A stretch of 64,000 nt of DNA from Heloderma charlesbogerti (Eukaryota; Chordata; Lepidosauria; Squamata; Helodermatidae), in assembly GCA_026122225.1 (NCBI GenBank), contig JANEZZ010001570.1, positions 310,001-374,000 of the forward strand, in the 5' to 3' direction. Under the pieces are notes generated by a model. It did not search any database. It was not told where the DNA came from and saw nothing but the letters and a program-made list of their open reading frames with translations. The position numbers and the translations under genes were made by a program. This document shows, one piece after another, positions 48,239 to 58,504 of this stretch (position 1 is its first letter; the number at the start of each line of letters is the position of its first letter).

Positions 48239-48640
48239 CCCTTGTCTTTTCCAATGCAGAAGAAGAAAAAGTAGCAGTAGCTGTCAGAGCAGCAGGTCCT
48301 TTGGCACTCAACTGAAGATAGGAGCACAGTAAATTCAGATTATGGAAGATATATGGGGATTGAATATTAATGTAGCAGTGGATGGGTGAGGTGTCATGTA
48401 ATGCACTGTGGCTCAGTGGTTGCATGTCTTAGTTTTTCTGCATGGTCTACCCTGAGATTTGGAGTTTAAAGCTTGCTTTCTCCAGTCAAGCATAACATGC
48501 AAAGCCAGTATCAGTTTCGACACTGTTGAAAGAATGACAAGATTTCAGTTTGACACCTTGAGCTTCCCCTATATAACCCTGTTCTGTGGATCAATAGAGT
48601 AATAGCAGCCTGTAGGATGTTCCCTACTAGTTGAGCTTAC
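48121..48640. other. Unassigned stretch with a (CT)n microsatellite
   Basis: A (CT)n run lies at 48206-48236. 48405-48500 resembles a decayed tRNA-derived SINE head (GCACTGTGGCTCAGTGGTTGC). Nothing else recognised. Confidence 0.4.
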
Positions 48641-48800
48641 ATTTATTTATTTCGTTTTTATTCATTTAATACGTTTATCCATTGTCCAATAACAAAAGTT
48701 ATCTGGGCAATGTGTAAATTAAAACAGATTAAAATGCCAATTCCAATAAAGCATGGCCAATATACAGTACAAAACTGTATATCAAAAGCAGAGACTGACA
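48640..48800 (-). mobile_element. L2/CR1-clade LINE fragment, 3' end
   Basis: TTTATTTATTTCG..TTATCCATTGTCCAATAAC..TTATCTGGGCAATGTGTAAATTAAAAC resembles the reversed 3' UTR at 13160-13240. Diverged. Confidence 0.45.
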
Positions 48801-49017
48801 CAACTCCAGCAACAATCACATAATACAGAAAACAGCAAAAATAATCTTTGTTGAGTTGAAATTAATTATACACCATTACATTACATGCCAAGCATAACAT
48901 TAAATATGCCTATGTTTTCATTGTTTTGCTACAAAAACAGAACCCAAAAAAGAAAAGCAACAAGCCACAAAAATCTATGCTACTTCTTAAAAAATACATT
49001 GAGGGGAAGCAATTCAA

Positions 49018-49106
49018 AAGAAGCATGCATGCATGCATGCATGCAAGCAAACGCACATGCACGCACACACGCACACACACACAGAAAGAGAGAGAGAGAG
49101 AGAATT
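49018..49106. repeat. Compound microsatellite
   Basis: (GCAT)n at 49024-49044, then (CA/CG)n to 49082 and (AG)n to 49103. Confidence 0.85.
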
Positions 49107-49421
49107 TAGAATTCAGGTTTTATAAATGAGAGGGGTGTATCCCATTCAGAGAAAAAGAAGATTAAGAGAATGCAGGATAGGTCTTCACAAATTTAAAGAA
49201 GACAAAGAGTAGTTGTTCCTCTTTGGCACTCAGCAGACCAGAGCTAACACTTTAGGAGTCAGAACACCAGATTTAGATTAAGTGTTAGGAGGGAAAAACA
49301 CTTCTTTTACAATCTGTTGGCAGAATACAATGTAAAAAGCAGGAAGATTTCCAGGAGAGTAGCTGAGATTTAGTACAAATGAGAAGTTAGGCCTCCATCT
49401 GTGTGATGTACTGGTTATCCA
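49107..49421. other. Unassigned stretch
   Basis: No gene, element or strong repeat recognised. Confidence 0.4.
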
Positions 49422-49555
49422 CTGTGATGCAATGATTAGGGTGTTGGGCTAAGACTGGGGAGACCTGAGTTCAAATGCCTGCTCAGCCGTAACACTCACT
49501 AAGAACCATATATGTGGCCTTGAACTCCTTGGGGGAAAGGCAAGCTATAAAGGGA
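49422..49555 (+). mobile_element. MIR/CORE-type SINE fragment
   Basis: CCACTGTGATGCAATGATTAGGGTGTTGGGCT with B-box-like GAGTTCAAATGCC, then GCTCAGCCGTAACACTCACT and TGTGGCCTTGAACTCC. This is the order of a MIR-like tRNA head plus CORE domain. Confidence 0.6.
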
Positions 49556-49630
49556 ATAACTAATTGGTGACCACACGCTACTTCTGTAATGTTTAGAAGT
49601 CTACCTCATGCTTAAAAAAATAATTCTAAC

Positions 49631-50200
49631 TAGGGATGTCAGAGAATTCCGCCACGAATCTCGGGGAGGCCGAATGCCAGTGCATTCGGCCCCCCAAAAT
49701 CGGTGGCGGAACGGTCTGCCACCACCCTGCCCCCCCCAGGATGGGACTTACCTTGGGCGGATCTTCCTGGCAGCGGCGGCTGCGGCAGCAGTTTGGCGGC
49801 GGGGCGGCGGCAGTGGCTGCGGCGGCCGGTCTTCCGACCTGCTGCTGCCGCTGCCATTTCCAGTTAAACAAACAAACAAACAAACATGATAGGCTACGTA
49901 AAGATTTACGTAGCCTATCACGGCTAGATTTTTAAAAAACACCGTGATAGGCTATGTAAATCTTTACATAGCCTGTCACAGCTGATTTAAAAGAAAAAAA
50001 AAATGCGCGTTCGCAAATGGCGGCGCCCATGGGCGCCGCCATTTGCGTTCCTTATTTTGGCATGACTTAGTCTACGTAAACATTTACGTAGACTAAGACG
50101 GCGAAAATAAGGGGAACGCAAATAGCGTAGATGCTACGCTATTTGCGTTCCCCTTATTTTCGCCGTCTTAGTCTACGTAAATGTTTACGTAGACTAAGAC
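49631..50200 (+). mobile_element. Family A element lacking its right half
   Basis: TAGGGATGTCAGAGAATTCC (Q end) follows candidate TSD ATTCTAAC. The element runs through two GGCTACGTAAAG..CTTTACGTAGCC hairpins and the complete central palindrome (CAAATAGCGTAGATGCTACGCTATTTG near 50119-50147). It then stops at GTAGACTAAGAC (50200), just past the first arm of the right half. The P end is absent. Confidence 0.85.
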
Positions 50201-50201
50201 C

Positions 50202-50231
50202 ATAACCCAATGGTAGATGAGAGGGGAGAGG
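50202..50231 (+). repeat. 30-bp direct repeat, copy 1
   Basis: ATAACCCAATGGTAGATGAG plus ten further bases, identical to 50735-50764. This copy lies immediately at the broken end of the family A element. Confidence 0.85.
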
Positions 50232-50584
50232 CTCAATCTACATGGCCGACTGAGTGCAGAGCAAGAACACATCAGGGTTGTTCGTGACAGATGACACTGT
50301 CACCAGTCCACAGCAACCCTGCAGCTCCCCTCTGGAAATGGTGCATTTTTGCCAAATTGTTTTGGTGTGTTGTTTTCCTTCAATTCAGCCTGTGTGTCAT
50401 TCTGCTGCAGTGTGCCCCATCCCCCCCCCTGCATTAAATCCTGGGCATGCCTAGGGGTGTTTCTGTGACTTGGCTGTGACCTGGCAGTGATGGTCAAGGA
50501 GTGGGGCCACCCCTCCCCCCATTCCCTCTTTTTGCCCATTCGCCATAGGGCACTTTTGGACACAAGCTTCCTTTCCCTACTACT

Positions 50585-50764
50585 TTACAGTAGCACTGTT
50601 TCAACCATTCACAATATTGCAGTAGCCTGCTTTACCCATTCACAATCTGTAGTCTATTTTAACCATTCACAATATCGCAATAGTGCTGTTTTCCCACTCA
50701 CAATATTGCAGTAGCGCTCTTTTAACCTTTCACTATAACCCAATGGTAGATGAGAGGGGAGAGG
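50585..50764 (+). repeat. Minisatellite (~31-bp units) and 30-bp direct repeat copy 2
   Basis: Units with CATTCACAATATYGCARTAG start at about 50606, 50638, 50664, 50695 and 50728. The array is followed directly by the second copy of the 30-bp repeat at 50735-50764. Confidence 0.7.
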
Positions 50765-51444
50765 TGTGGGGTAAACTACAGGGGCTTAATTCAGCATTTC
50801 CATTAAACTTCTCTGAACAGGGGAGCATGGACATGGGCAGGGAACAAGCCTCACTCATTGGCTGAACAGCAGCTACACAGTTGATGATGTTCAGTTCTAC
50901 TCGCGGGATTCTGCCCATCCAACCCTGAAGCACGACAGTCTCAAGTGCCGTGTGACCCATGAAAGCAGGTTTTTAGGTACTGTATACTCCACTTTTCTTG
51001 CTTCGTGTGCTGCTTACAGACCAAAGCAATTTCTTGGAACTCCAGATATAACCATAAAATGCTTCAGAAACCGTTGCCATGTAGACACCCCTTTGACTAA
51101 AAGAAAGACTTTAAAATAAGTCATTTTAATAAAACTAAACTTTATCCTGAATATTTCTCTGCCTTTTTGTGGGTCTGTAAATGTCTCCGACAACTTTGAG
51201 AGTGCCTGCTCATGTCTGTGGGTTACCAGGGCTGGTCTGAGATATTTTGCTGCCTAAGGCAAAGGACAAGAGAGCTCTCCACATTTCCTTGTACAGAAGC
51301 TGATTAGGCAGGCAGTTGAATCTTGCTTCAAACACTGGCAATGGGACATTCCTTGGGACAGGGGGCTAACTTAGGAGGCACTGGGCAGACACAACTCTGT
51401 CCTCCAGCACCCATTATTGTTCACTCAGTACTCCTCTGGCTCCA
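50765..51444. other. Unassigned stretch
   Basis: No coding signal or recognised element. Confidence 0.4.
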
Positions 51445-51745
51445 GGGTGGCCACTTGTGAATCACCAAAAAAAGAGAACATGCATCACCAAAAAGGGCAC
51501 TCTTAGTTGCATAAAAATGCATATGCTTTTTTTAATCTATAGATGCAAATTTATAAATAATTATTATAAGGGAAATAGAAATAGTGCAGAAGGCTGTGAC
51601 CAGGTGCTGTGGATAGGCAGCTTCAAGGCTCAGCTCTTCCTTCTAATAGTTCTTTGTAAGTAAACCGGACTTGGACCGGACAGTCCTTCACATAGAAGAT
51701 GCCTTCAAAATAGAGGACAGTCCTCTGGCAGCCCTGCAAACCAAG
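51445..51745 (+). mobile_element. Family H DNA-transposon-like repeat, copy 1
   Basis: Starts CAGGGTGGCCACTTGTGAATC and ends GGACAGTCCTCTGGCAGCCCTG. It matches the reverse complement of 57567-57946 along its length (ATCACCMAAAAAGAGAAC, GCATATGC, CTTGRACCGGACAG). The terminal inverted repeats are CAGGGYKGCCA. No TSD is seen. Confidence 0.6.
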
Positions 51746-52012
51746 GACTGTCCTCTGTAAAAGAGGATACAGTGGCTCCTGTTCATTGCCCACTCAAACA
51801 AATGCTGTAATACAGCACCAGCAGCTACACTGGCATCCATCACATGAGCAAAGCAATGGAGACACACATATGGCCTGGCCTGGTTGACACTTTGCCTGCT
51901 GCTCACTCAAGAGTCTAACTTTTCCCTGTCAGTTGTGCATTTGGAGAAGGTGATTAGGTGAGACAGTTCACCAGCCCAGGCCAGCAGCATGCAAAAATTT
52001 CCAGGATGCCAG
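51746..52012. other. Unassigned spacer
   Basis: Nothing recognised. Confidence 0.4.
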
Positions 52013-52020
52013 TTCAGGAG

Positions 52021-52859
52021 TAGGGATGTACGAAAGTCACTTACCTTCTAACGAAATTGATTCGAGGTGGGAGGGAGGCGCTCCATCCCTCCCCCCCAAA
52101 ATTCTGGCCGGAGGGGGAGGCGCTCCATCCCTCCCCCCTGAATCCTGGCCGGCCGGGTCCGCAAATGGCAGCGGCCGTAGCCACCACCGTTTGCGTTCCT
52201 GCAGTCAGCTGTGATAGGCTACGTAAATGTTTACATAGCCTATCATGGCTGATTTAAAAGAAAAAAAATGCGCGTACGCAAATGGTGGCACCCATGGGCA
52301 CCGCCATTTGCGTTCCTTATTTTCACACGTCTTAGTCTATGTAAACATTTACGTAGACTAAGACGGCGAAAATAAGGGAAACGAAAATAGCGTAGCGTCT
52401 ACGCTATTTGCATTCCCCTTATTTTCGCCATCTAAGTCTACGTAAATGTTTACGTAGACTAAGACATGTCAAGATAAGGAACACAAATGGCGGCACCCAT
52501 GGGCGTTGCCATTTGCGTACGCGCATTTTTGTTTTTTAAAAAAATCAGCCGTGTTAGGCTATGTAAACATTTACGTAGCCTATCACAGTATTTTTTAAAA
52601 ATCTAGCCATGATAGGCTATGTAAATCTTTACGTAGCCTATCACTTTTTTTGTTTGTTTGTTTTACTGGAAATGGCGGCGGTGGGAGCCGCCGCCGCACC
52701 GCCGCCGGAGCCGCCGCCACCACCAGGAAGATTCGCCCAAGGTAAGTCCTGTCCCGGGGGTGCAGGGGGGGCAGACCGTTTCACCACCGAGTTTGGGGGG
52801 CCGAATGCGCTGGCATTTGGCCTCCCTGAGATTCGTGGTGAAATTCTCTGACATCCCTA
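52021..52859 (-). mobile_element. Family A palindromic hAT-like element (complete)
   Basis: Perfect TSD TTCAGGAG at 52013-52020 and 52860-52867. P end at left, Q end at right, with AAGGTAAGTCC at 52739-52749. The central palindrome is long and complete: GTCTTAGTCTA..GCGTAGCGTCTACGC..TAGACTAAGAC across 52327-52466, inside paired GCAAATGGYGGCRCCCATGGG blocks. Confidence 0.9.
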
Positions 52860-52867
52860 TTCAGGAG

Positions 52868-53725
52868 GATGGGAATAGCTAGTGGAACATCCTGGAAGGG
52901 GGGCTGACACTAAGGTCCCCAGCAACTGCTGTCTGAGACTGCCACCCCACCCTGCCTTATGGTAGTGCTGGCCCTGTGGGTTAGAGTTTGGGAAGTCTGC
53001 CTCTGTTCTTTTATCTTCACCTCAGTGTCAGACCACCCATTTGCTCACCTGAGTGAGTTTCCGAGTGGACACTTCCCAGTGTGTATTATTTGTGTTCTGA
53101 AGTCTGAGCCTGGATACTCACAGGGTTTTCACGGTGATTCCAACCTCCACATACACTGCTTAGCACAAGATAGGATTGCGCTGCTAGGGTCAACCACTGA
53201 TGATTCAGCAATGTAATTTAAAGTCTCATTTGTGACTGGGACAGCGATTGCTAAACATTACTGAATATTCATGATAGAATTACTTAATGAGGATGGTAAC
53301 AAGTTTAAGGATAACTGAAGTGTGACCATTTTTAAATCTCATACTAATAATAATATTATAAAAAAAACCCCTAAGTGGCAATTTTAGAATCCCGTTCAGC
53401 TCCTTAATAGCATTTTAATTTAAATGACAATTTCCAATAATGTCCTGTCAAGACCTTTAAACAGGAATTATCACACATGCATATAATCATAGCTAGCTGA
53501 TCAACAACAGTCAGCTCAATTACATACCAAGGATTTGGCCCTGTTACACAAAAGTGTCATTTCAGGGGACTGGCATAAGTTCATGTGTCCTGAAAGCATT
53601 CTTCTTCGGTAATTGCAATGAGTGCAGCTGCTTCCTTTCTCTGGGTTAGCTCTCCTGCTATATGCTGTGTATAAACTGCATGGGCGAGCAGTGATCCAAA
53701 TTTTGCACCAGCCTTTCTTGTGGAA
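52868..53725. other. Unassigned stretch
   Basis: Unique-looking sequence; no gene or element recognised. Confidence 0.4.
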
Positions 53726-53728
53726 ATA

Positions 53729-53862
53729 CATCTGCAATGAATATGAACTTGAGCACACTCCGGGAGAGAGCGCAGGACAGGAAGGCCTGGCATGCTATGG
53801 TCCATGGGGTCACGAAGAGTCAGACACGACTGAACGACTGAACAACAACAACAACAACAACT
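53729..53862 (+). mobile_element. BovB (RTE) LINE, very short 3' fragment
   Basis: ATGAATATGAACTTGAGCAC to GACTGAACGACTGAACAAC plus (AAC)n. It is nearly identical to the 17520-17650 copy, differing at a few sites. It is shorter than that copy and its TSD is not obvious. Confidence 0.88.
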
Positions 53863-56424
53863 TATTACATTTATGGGAACTCCAAGATTTGGAATATTTT
53901 TGCAGGGATAATGACTCCCTTCACACCTTGTGCTTCTTTCCACAGTATATTTTATCATCATCATCATCATTATACAAAATGGTGTCCAGAGCACTACAGG
54001 GTACCAGAAATGTCAAATCTAGATTGAAAATAAACTAGATTTGAACTTTTTGGCTCTCCATAGTGCTCTGGATACCATTGGGGGGGAGGGTTCTTTAAAA
54101 ATATATATTTTTGGGGGGGAGACTGCAGCCCATGGGCTGGGGTCATCTGAGGGAGAAAATGGCCTCTGGACCTCCCAAAGTTGCCCACTCCTGGAATAAA
54201 GGATGGGACCATAGCTCACATTTAGGTCAAGGTCACAGGTATGCCATTTTCTTATTAGTATACCTTGCAATTTGATTTTTAGAAATATACTGAGGAGCAT
54301 CCGACTTGCCCATCTTTTACAGAGCCCTCCAAAGTTAAATGGCAAACTTGGAAGGGGGTAGAGCACTGATGAGGATGCTGTGGTGTCTAATGGAAGTCTT
54401 GCAATGCTTTGAGTAGACAACTAGGCTTTTCTCGTAGGCAGAACTAGCTGCCTTTTCATATACATCTCACAAGCTGCATGTAGGGTTTGGGGCACATGGC
54501 ACAGCCCCCTGCTACCTGCATTGGAATTTCAGAAAAGATAGGATAAGCCTAGCCTCAGCTCCTTGGTACCTCAGACCTGGCCATTACTCGTCATCATAGG
54601 TAACATAACTTTTCCCCCAGGGCTTCCTCCATTCCACCTTGTCTAGATTAAATCCAGCTCACCTTAAATTGCCACTCATGCTGAGGAAGGGGAAGAAATG
54701 GCTGCCTCAGCCATGGGAGGGAGGGGCTACACATGCCCTTTCCTGAGGCTTATTGGTTTGGGCTGGTTTTGCTCTTGTTTCTGCCACAGCAGAGGGATGC
54801 AATGGGTGTGTTGTGGCTGATGGCTCTGTTTGGCTGACCTGGCCACTGCCTGTGTTGCCACAGAGCAAGATGGAAGGTTCTGGGAAGATTGGAGTGGATT
54901 TTGCTACTCCCAACAGTTCTGTTGTTGCATCTTCCATCCTCGCTTTATCTAGTTTCAGACAGTCCAGGGCAGGGCAGGCAGGAGAAGGGTGGGGAACCAT
55001 GCAGCATCTGCAGTCCTGCCATTTCACATTCAATAGGAAATCCAGGTGGTGATGGAGAAATTCATATGCAGGCAATATGATCAGACAAGCTAGGCTAAAA
55101 CACATTGCCTTGACATGCAGGGAATATTATTTTTCATTGTACCAGGTTGTTGGTTAACAAACAGAATCCTAGCATCAGTAATACATGGTGTAGAGTCCAA
55201 GAAGAATTGCGCCATGTACATTTTCTTCATGTTTGAGTTGGCTTTAAAGCGATGCTGCGTGTGTCTTTCTTCCCTGCACACATGGTATAGTTATAGCACA
55301 GCTTTAGTAAAAACATCTTCTGCATATGTTAAGATGATCACTTCCAAATCACTAGCTTAATGGCACACTGAAAGGTTTCATGGGCTTTCAAGCAACATAC
55401 AAAACAGGATATTTATGTAAACAGAAAATACAAATAATCCAAGAGCTAAGGTTAGCAGAAAACAACAACAGCCCTATACTTAACTGTTCAAAAGGCTTTA
55501 AAAGAATTTCTGTTTCTGGTGGTAATTTGAAGAAATCTTCTCATATAATAGACATACACATACACACACAAGAATAGTAGATTTGTGTTTAAAAGCTTAC
55601 ACTTCATGTGGATTTTTCACGGCTGGCTCCTAGCAGGCAGCTGTTTTATTTTCACAGTGAAACAAAGACTTCATCAGATCCCTTTGTCCTGCTGCTTTGT
55701 AATATAAAAACAACTGTATAAAAACATACTTTGACAACCAAGTGATGGTTTTTCTAGTTTCCGTGTTGTATAGCTGCTGCATTCAGTTGGAGCATGAGGA
55801 AAAAAAACAGTGGATATGAGCAGGATCTCAGTTTTAGGCCCTGGGCATTCAGTCACCCAGGGCCAGCCAGTGTTCCATTTTGCATGTGGCACAGTAACTT
55901 CCTTCCCATTGCTGAAGGGAAAGAAGTGCATAGCACTTCATTTTGCATGCTGGCTTCCATATGGGACATCTTCGACAGAAGCACTGTTTATACATGGTGG
56001 AGAAGGGGCAGACATGTTGCCACTCCCTGAGATGAATTGGAACTCCAGCCCAGGGAATGCGAGATCTTGGCCATGGATTTATATGCACATTCGTGTTTTT
56101 GTCTAAATTAGGGGAGGGGGGTTAGGAATGTAGGAGTCACCACCCATAATATTTATGGGCTCTGAAACACACCCTTCTCATAATTCTGAAAGGTCACCAG
56201 TTACCATAGTATTTGACAAAATGCACCTCTGTTCTTCAAGGAGGAAACAGCATGGAGATCTCGGGACTGGAAGAAATAAATTGCCTCTGGTCCCCAAATT
56301 ACGACAGTATGTCCATAGAATGACTTGGGATGGCAATGATCTCTCAGGAACAACTAAGGCTAGACACAGGAACTTCTACATGTGGCTTTCCTATGTGGTC
56401 AGCTGTTCAGGGCTGCTAGAGGAG
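53863..56424. other. Unassigned stretch with a hAT-type terminus
   Basis: A (ATC)n run lies at about 53952-53972. GAGACTGCAGCCCATGG..CCCAAAGTTGCCCACTCCTG at 54119-54193 matches the 42600-42669 segment and ends like CAGGRGTGGGCAACTTTG hAT termini. GTGCTCTGGATACCATTGG near 54063 and GTGTCCAGAGCACTA at 53983 are short inverted matches. No gene is recognised. Confidence 0.4.
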
Positions 56425-56556
56425 TAGGGACATGCAAATCAGCAAAACTCAAGTGTATTCTCCAAATTACACATCAAAGATCATTCTGACTCATGTCAAG
56501 ATCAGGCTGAAATAATTTGTTTCTCTCTTTTCATATGAAAATGCATACATATCTTC
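56425..56556. mobile_element. Family E hAT-like element, left end only
   Basis: TAGGGACATGCAAATCAGC matches the left end of 44554-44948, followed by CAAATTACAC..CATGTCAAGATCAGGCTGAA. It is cut off by the family A half-element at 56557. Confidence 0.55.
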
Positions 56557-56945
56557 ATGCTATTTGCGTTGCCCTTATTTTCTCCGTAGTCTACGTAAAC
56601 ATTTACGTAGACTACAGCGACTAAATAAGGAACGCGAATGGCGGCTCCCTATGGGGGCCGCCATTAGCGTATGAGCTTTTTTTTTTTTTTAAGTCACCCG
56701 TGATAGGCTACGTGACGATTGACGTAGCCTATCATGGCTGACTTTGCAGATCTAGCCGTGCTAGGCTATGTGAATCGTCACGTAGCCTATCAGGGGGCGT
56801 TTAAAAAAAAAACTTTCGTGTTCGCGGCCGGGCGAGGCGGGAAGCCTCCCCCCCCGGCTGGAACTTCACGGGGGGAGCAGCGAAGTGCCTCCCCCCCACC
56901 ACGAACGTCCTTCGACGACAGGTAAGGGACTTTTGTCCACCCCTA
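56557..56945 (+). mobile_element. Family A half-element, broken at the palindrome centre
   Basis: Starts at GCTATTTGCGTTGCCCTTATT, the loop and right arm of the central palindrome. It runs through one arm and the P end (CGACAGGTAAGGGAC) to CCACCCCTA at 56945. The Q end and left arm are missing. Confidence 0.85.
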
Positions 56946-57478
56946 GATAGGCTACGTAAAGACTTACGTAGCCTATCACATCCCAGTTAAAAAAAAAGGC
57001 GTACGCAAATGGCGGCGGCTATGGCCGCCGCCATTTGCGTTCCTTATTTTTCGCCGTCTTAGTCTACGTAAATATTTACGTAGACTATTATGGCGAATCA
57101 AAAAGGGACGCAAATAGCGCCCACTAAGCTATTTGTGTTCCCCTTTATTTTTGCCGTAATAGTCTATGTAAATATTTACGTAGACTAAGGCGGCAAAAAA
57201 TAAGGAACACAAATGGCAGCAGCCGTAGCCGCTGCCATTTGCGTACGCCATTTTTTGTTTTTGTTTTTACCCAGCAGCCACCGCGGCCAGAAATGCAGCT
57301 GCGGACAGCCCTGGCCTGGCCTGCTGCTTCGCGGAGCAGAGCCAGCCGTCAAGGATTCTGGGGGGGAGGACCGGATCACCTCCCCCCCCAGCGAGGATTC
57401 CGGGGGGAGGGATGGAGCGCCTCCCCCTCTCCAGTGGACGCCGCCACCGGAACAAGGTAAGGGATTAGTACATCCCTA
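56946..57478 (+). mobile_element. Family A-related element lacking its left end
   Basis: Begins inside a hairpin, GATAGGCTACGTAAAGAC. It continues through GCAAATGGCGGCGGCTATGG and TAGTCTACGTAAATATTTACG palindromes to the P end and CATCCCTA at 57478. GATAGGCT at its start is the expected TSD of the preceding half-element, so that element had inserted into this one before a deletion removed both left parts. Confidence 0.75.
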
Positions 57479-57566
57479 CTGATAAGTTATACATATGGGA
57501 GAGGCACAAAAGCAAACTTTGTGCTTCCGCACCGTTCTGTATTATACTTGACCTGGAATGAGCTTA

Positions 57567-57946
57567 TAGGGTGGCCAAGTGTTCTACTTTAAAGAGGACA
57601 GTTTTCTATTTTGGAGATCTGACAAAGGACAGTCCTCTGTTTCAAGCTGTCCTTGATTTGCAAGCTGTCCGGTTCAAGTCTGATTGAAAAATAAAGAACC
57701 ACGTGAAGGGAGAGCAGGCAGAGGCCTTGAAATTGCCCATTTCCAGATAGCACCTGGGCAGCAGACAGAGCAGGCACACAAGTTACCTAGTCAGTCATCT
57801 CCCCTATGGTGAGATGTATTGTATTTCTATATAGAAGATAGTTATTATTTCTAAATTTGCATATGCAAATGTTATGCAAATGTGTGTCCTTTTTGGTTCT
57901 CTTTTTGGGTGATTCATTTTTTAGCAATGTGTAAGTGGCCACCCTA
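57567..57946 (-). mobile_element. Family H DNA-transposon-like repeat, copy 2
   Basis: TAGGGTGGCCAAGTG to AGTGGCCACCCTA. It is the reverse complement of the 51445 copy, with a longer middle. It contains TTTGCATATGCAAATG palindromic words. No matching TSD. Confidence 0.6.
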
Positions 57947-58504
57947 GGGCATACATGAATAAATGCCTTCAGGAGTACACCATGCCCCTCAATCGATCCA
58001 CTGAGAAAAGAGGCAGCTTGCTTCATAGTAAAATGAGGCACCTCCGAATCAGCCCTCTTCGCCTTGTTATTCGGGCTTTGGATCGAAGTGGTGCACAGCC
58101 CTACTGCACATGTAGTTGCTATGCTTGGAAAGTTCAATGGTATTGCATAGTATCAAGCCCTGTACAAAGGCTGCAAAGACTAGAAGTAAAACACATAAGC
58201 TGCTGGTTGGTTTTCTGCTCCATGTCCAAAGACCTCCCTTCAGAGAGGTGAAATTAGCATGGCATTTGAAGCTCCTGTCAGTTTCACCTCTACAAAAAGG
58301 ATTTTTTCTCCCAGTTCAAGCCTCTCACTTCAGGGCTGCACTTTGCATCTTGGTTAAGTGCAGATAATTGTGTACAAAAGCTTCAAAGAGCAATGGTGAA
58401 ATTGACAAAGACTCCCCACTTCTGCCAGTCAGCAGACGTTACTTCACTGTAGATGTGAAACTGAAAAGAAATTGAAACCCATTAGCTTCACCTGTACAAG
58501 TAAA
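57947..58504. other. Unassigned stretch
   Basis: No element recognised. AAATTAGCATGG..TGAAACTG and AGCTTCACCTGTACAAG..TTTCACCTCTACAAAAAGGAT (58280 and 58486) form a short local duplication. Confidence 0.4.

Noticed and set aside
53581..54038. Overlapping ~138-residue frames on both strands
   Set aside because: The frames run through a BovB 3' fragment and its (AAC)n tail, which explains the openness.
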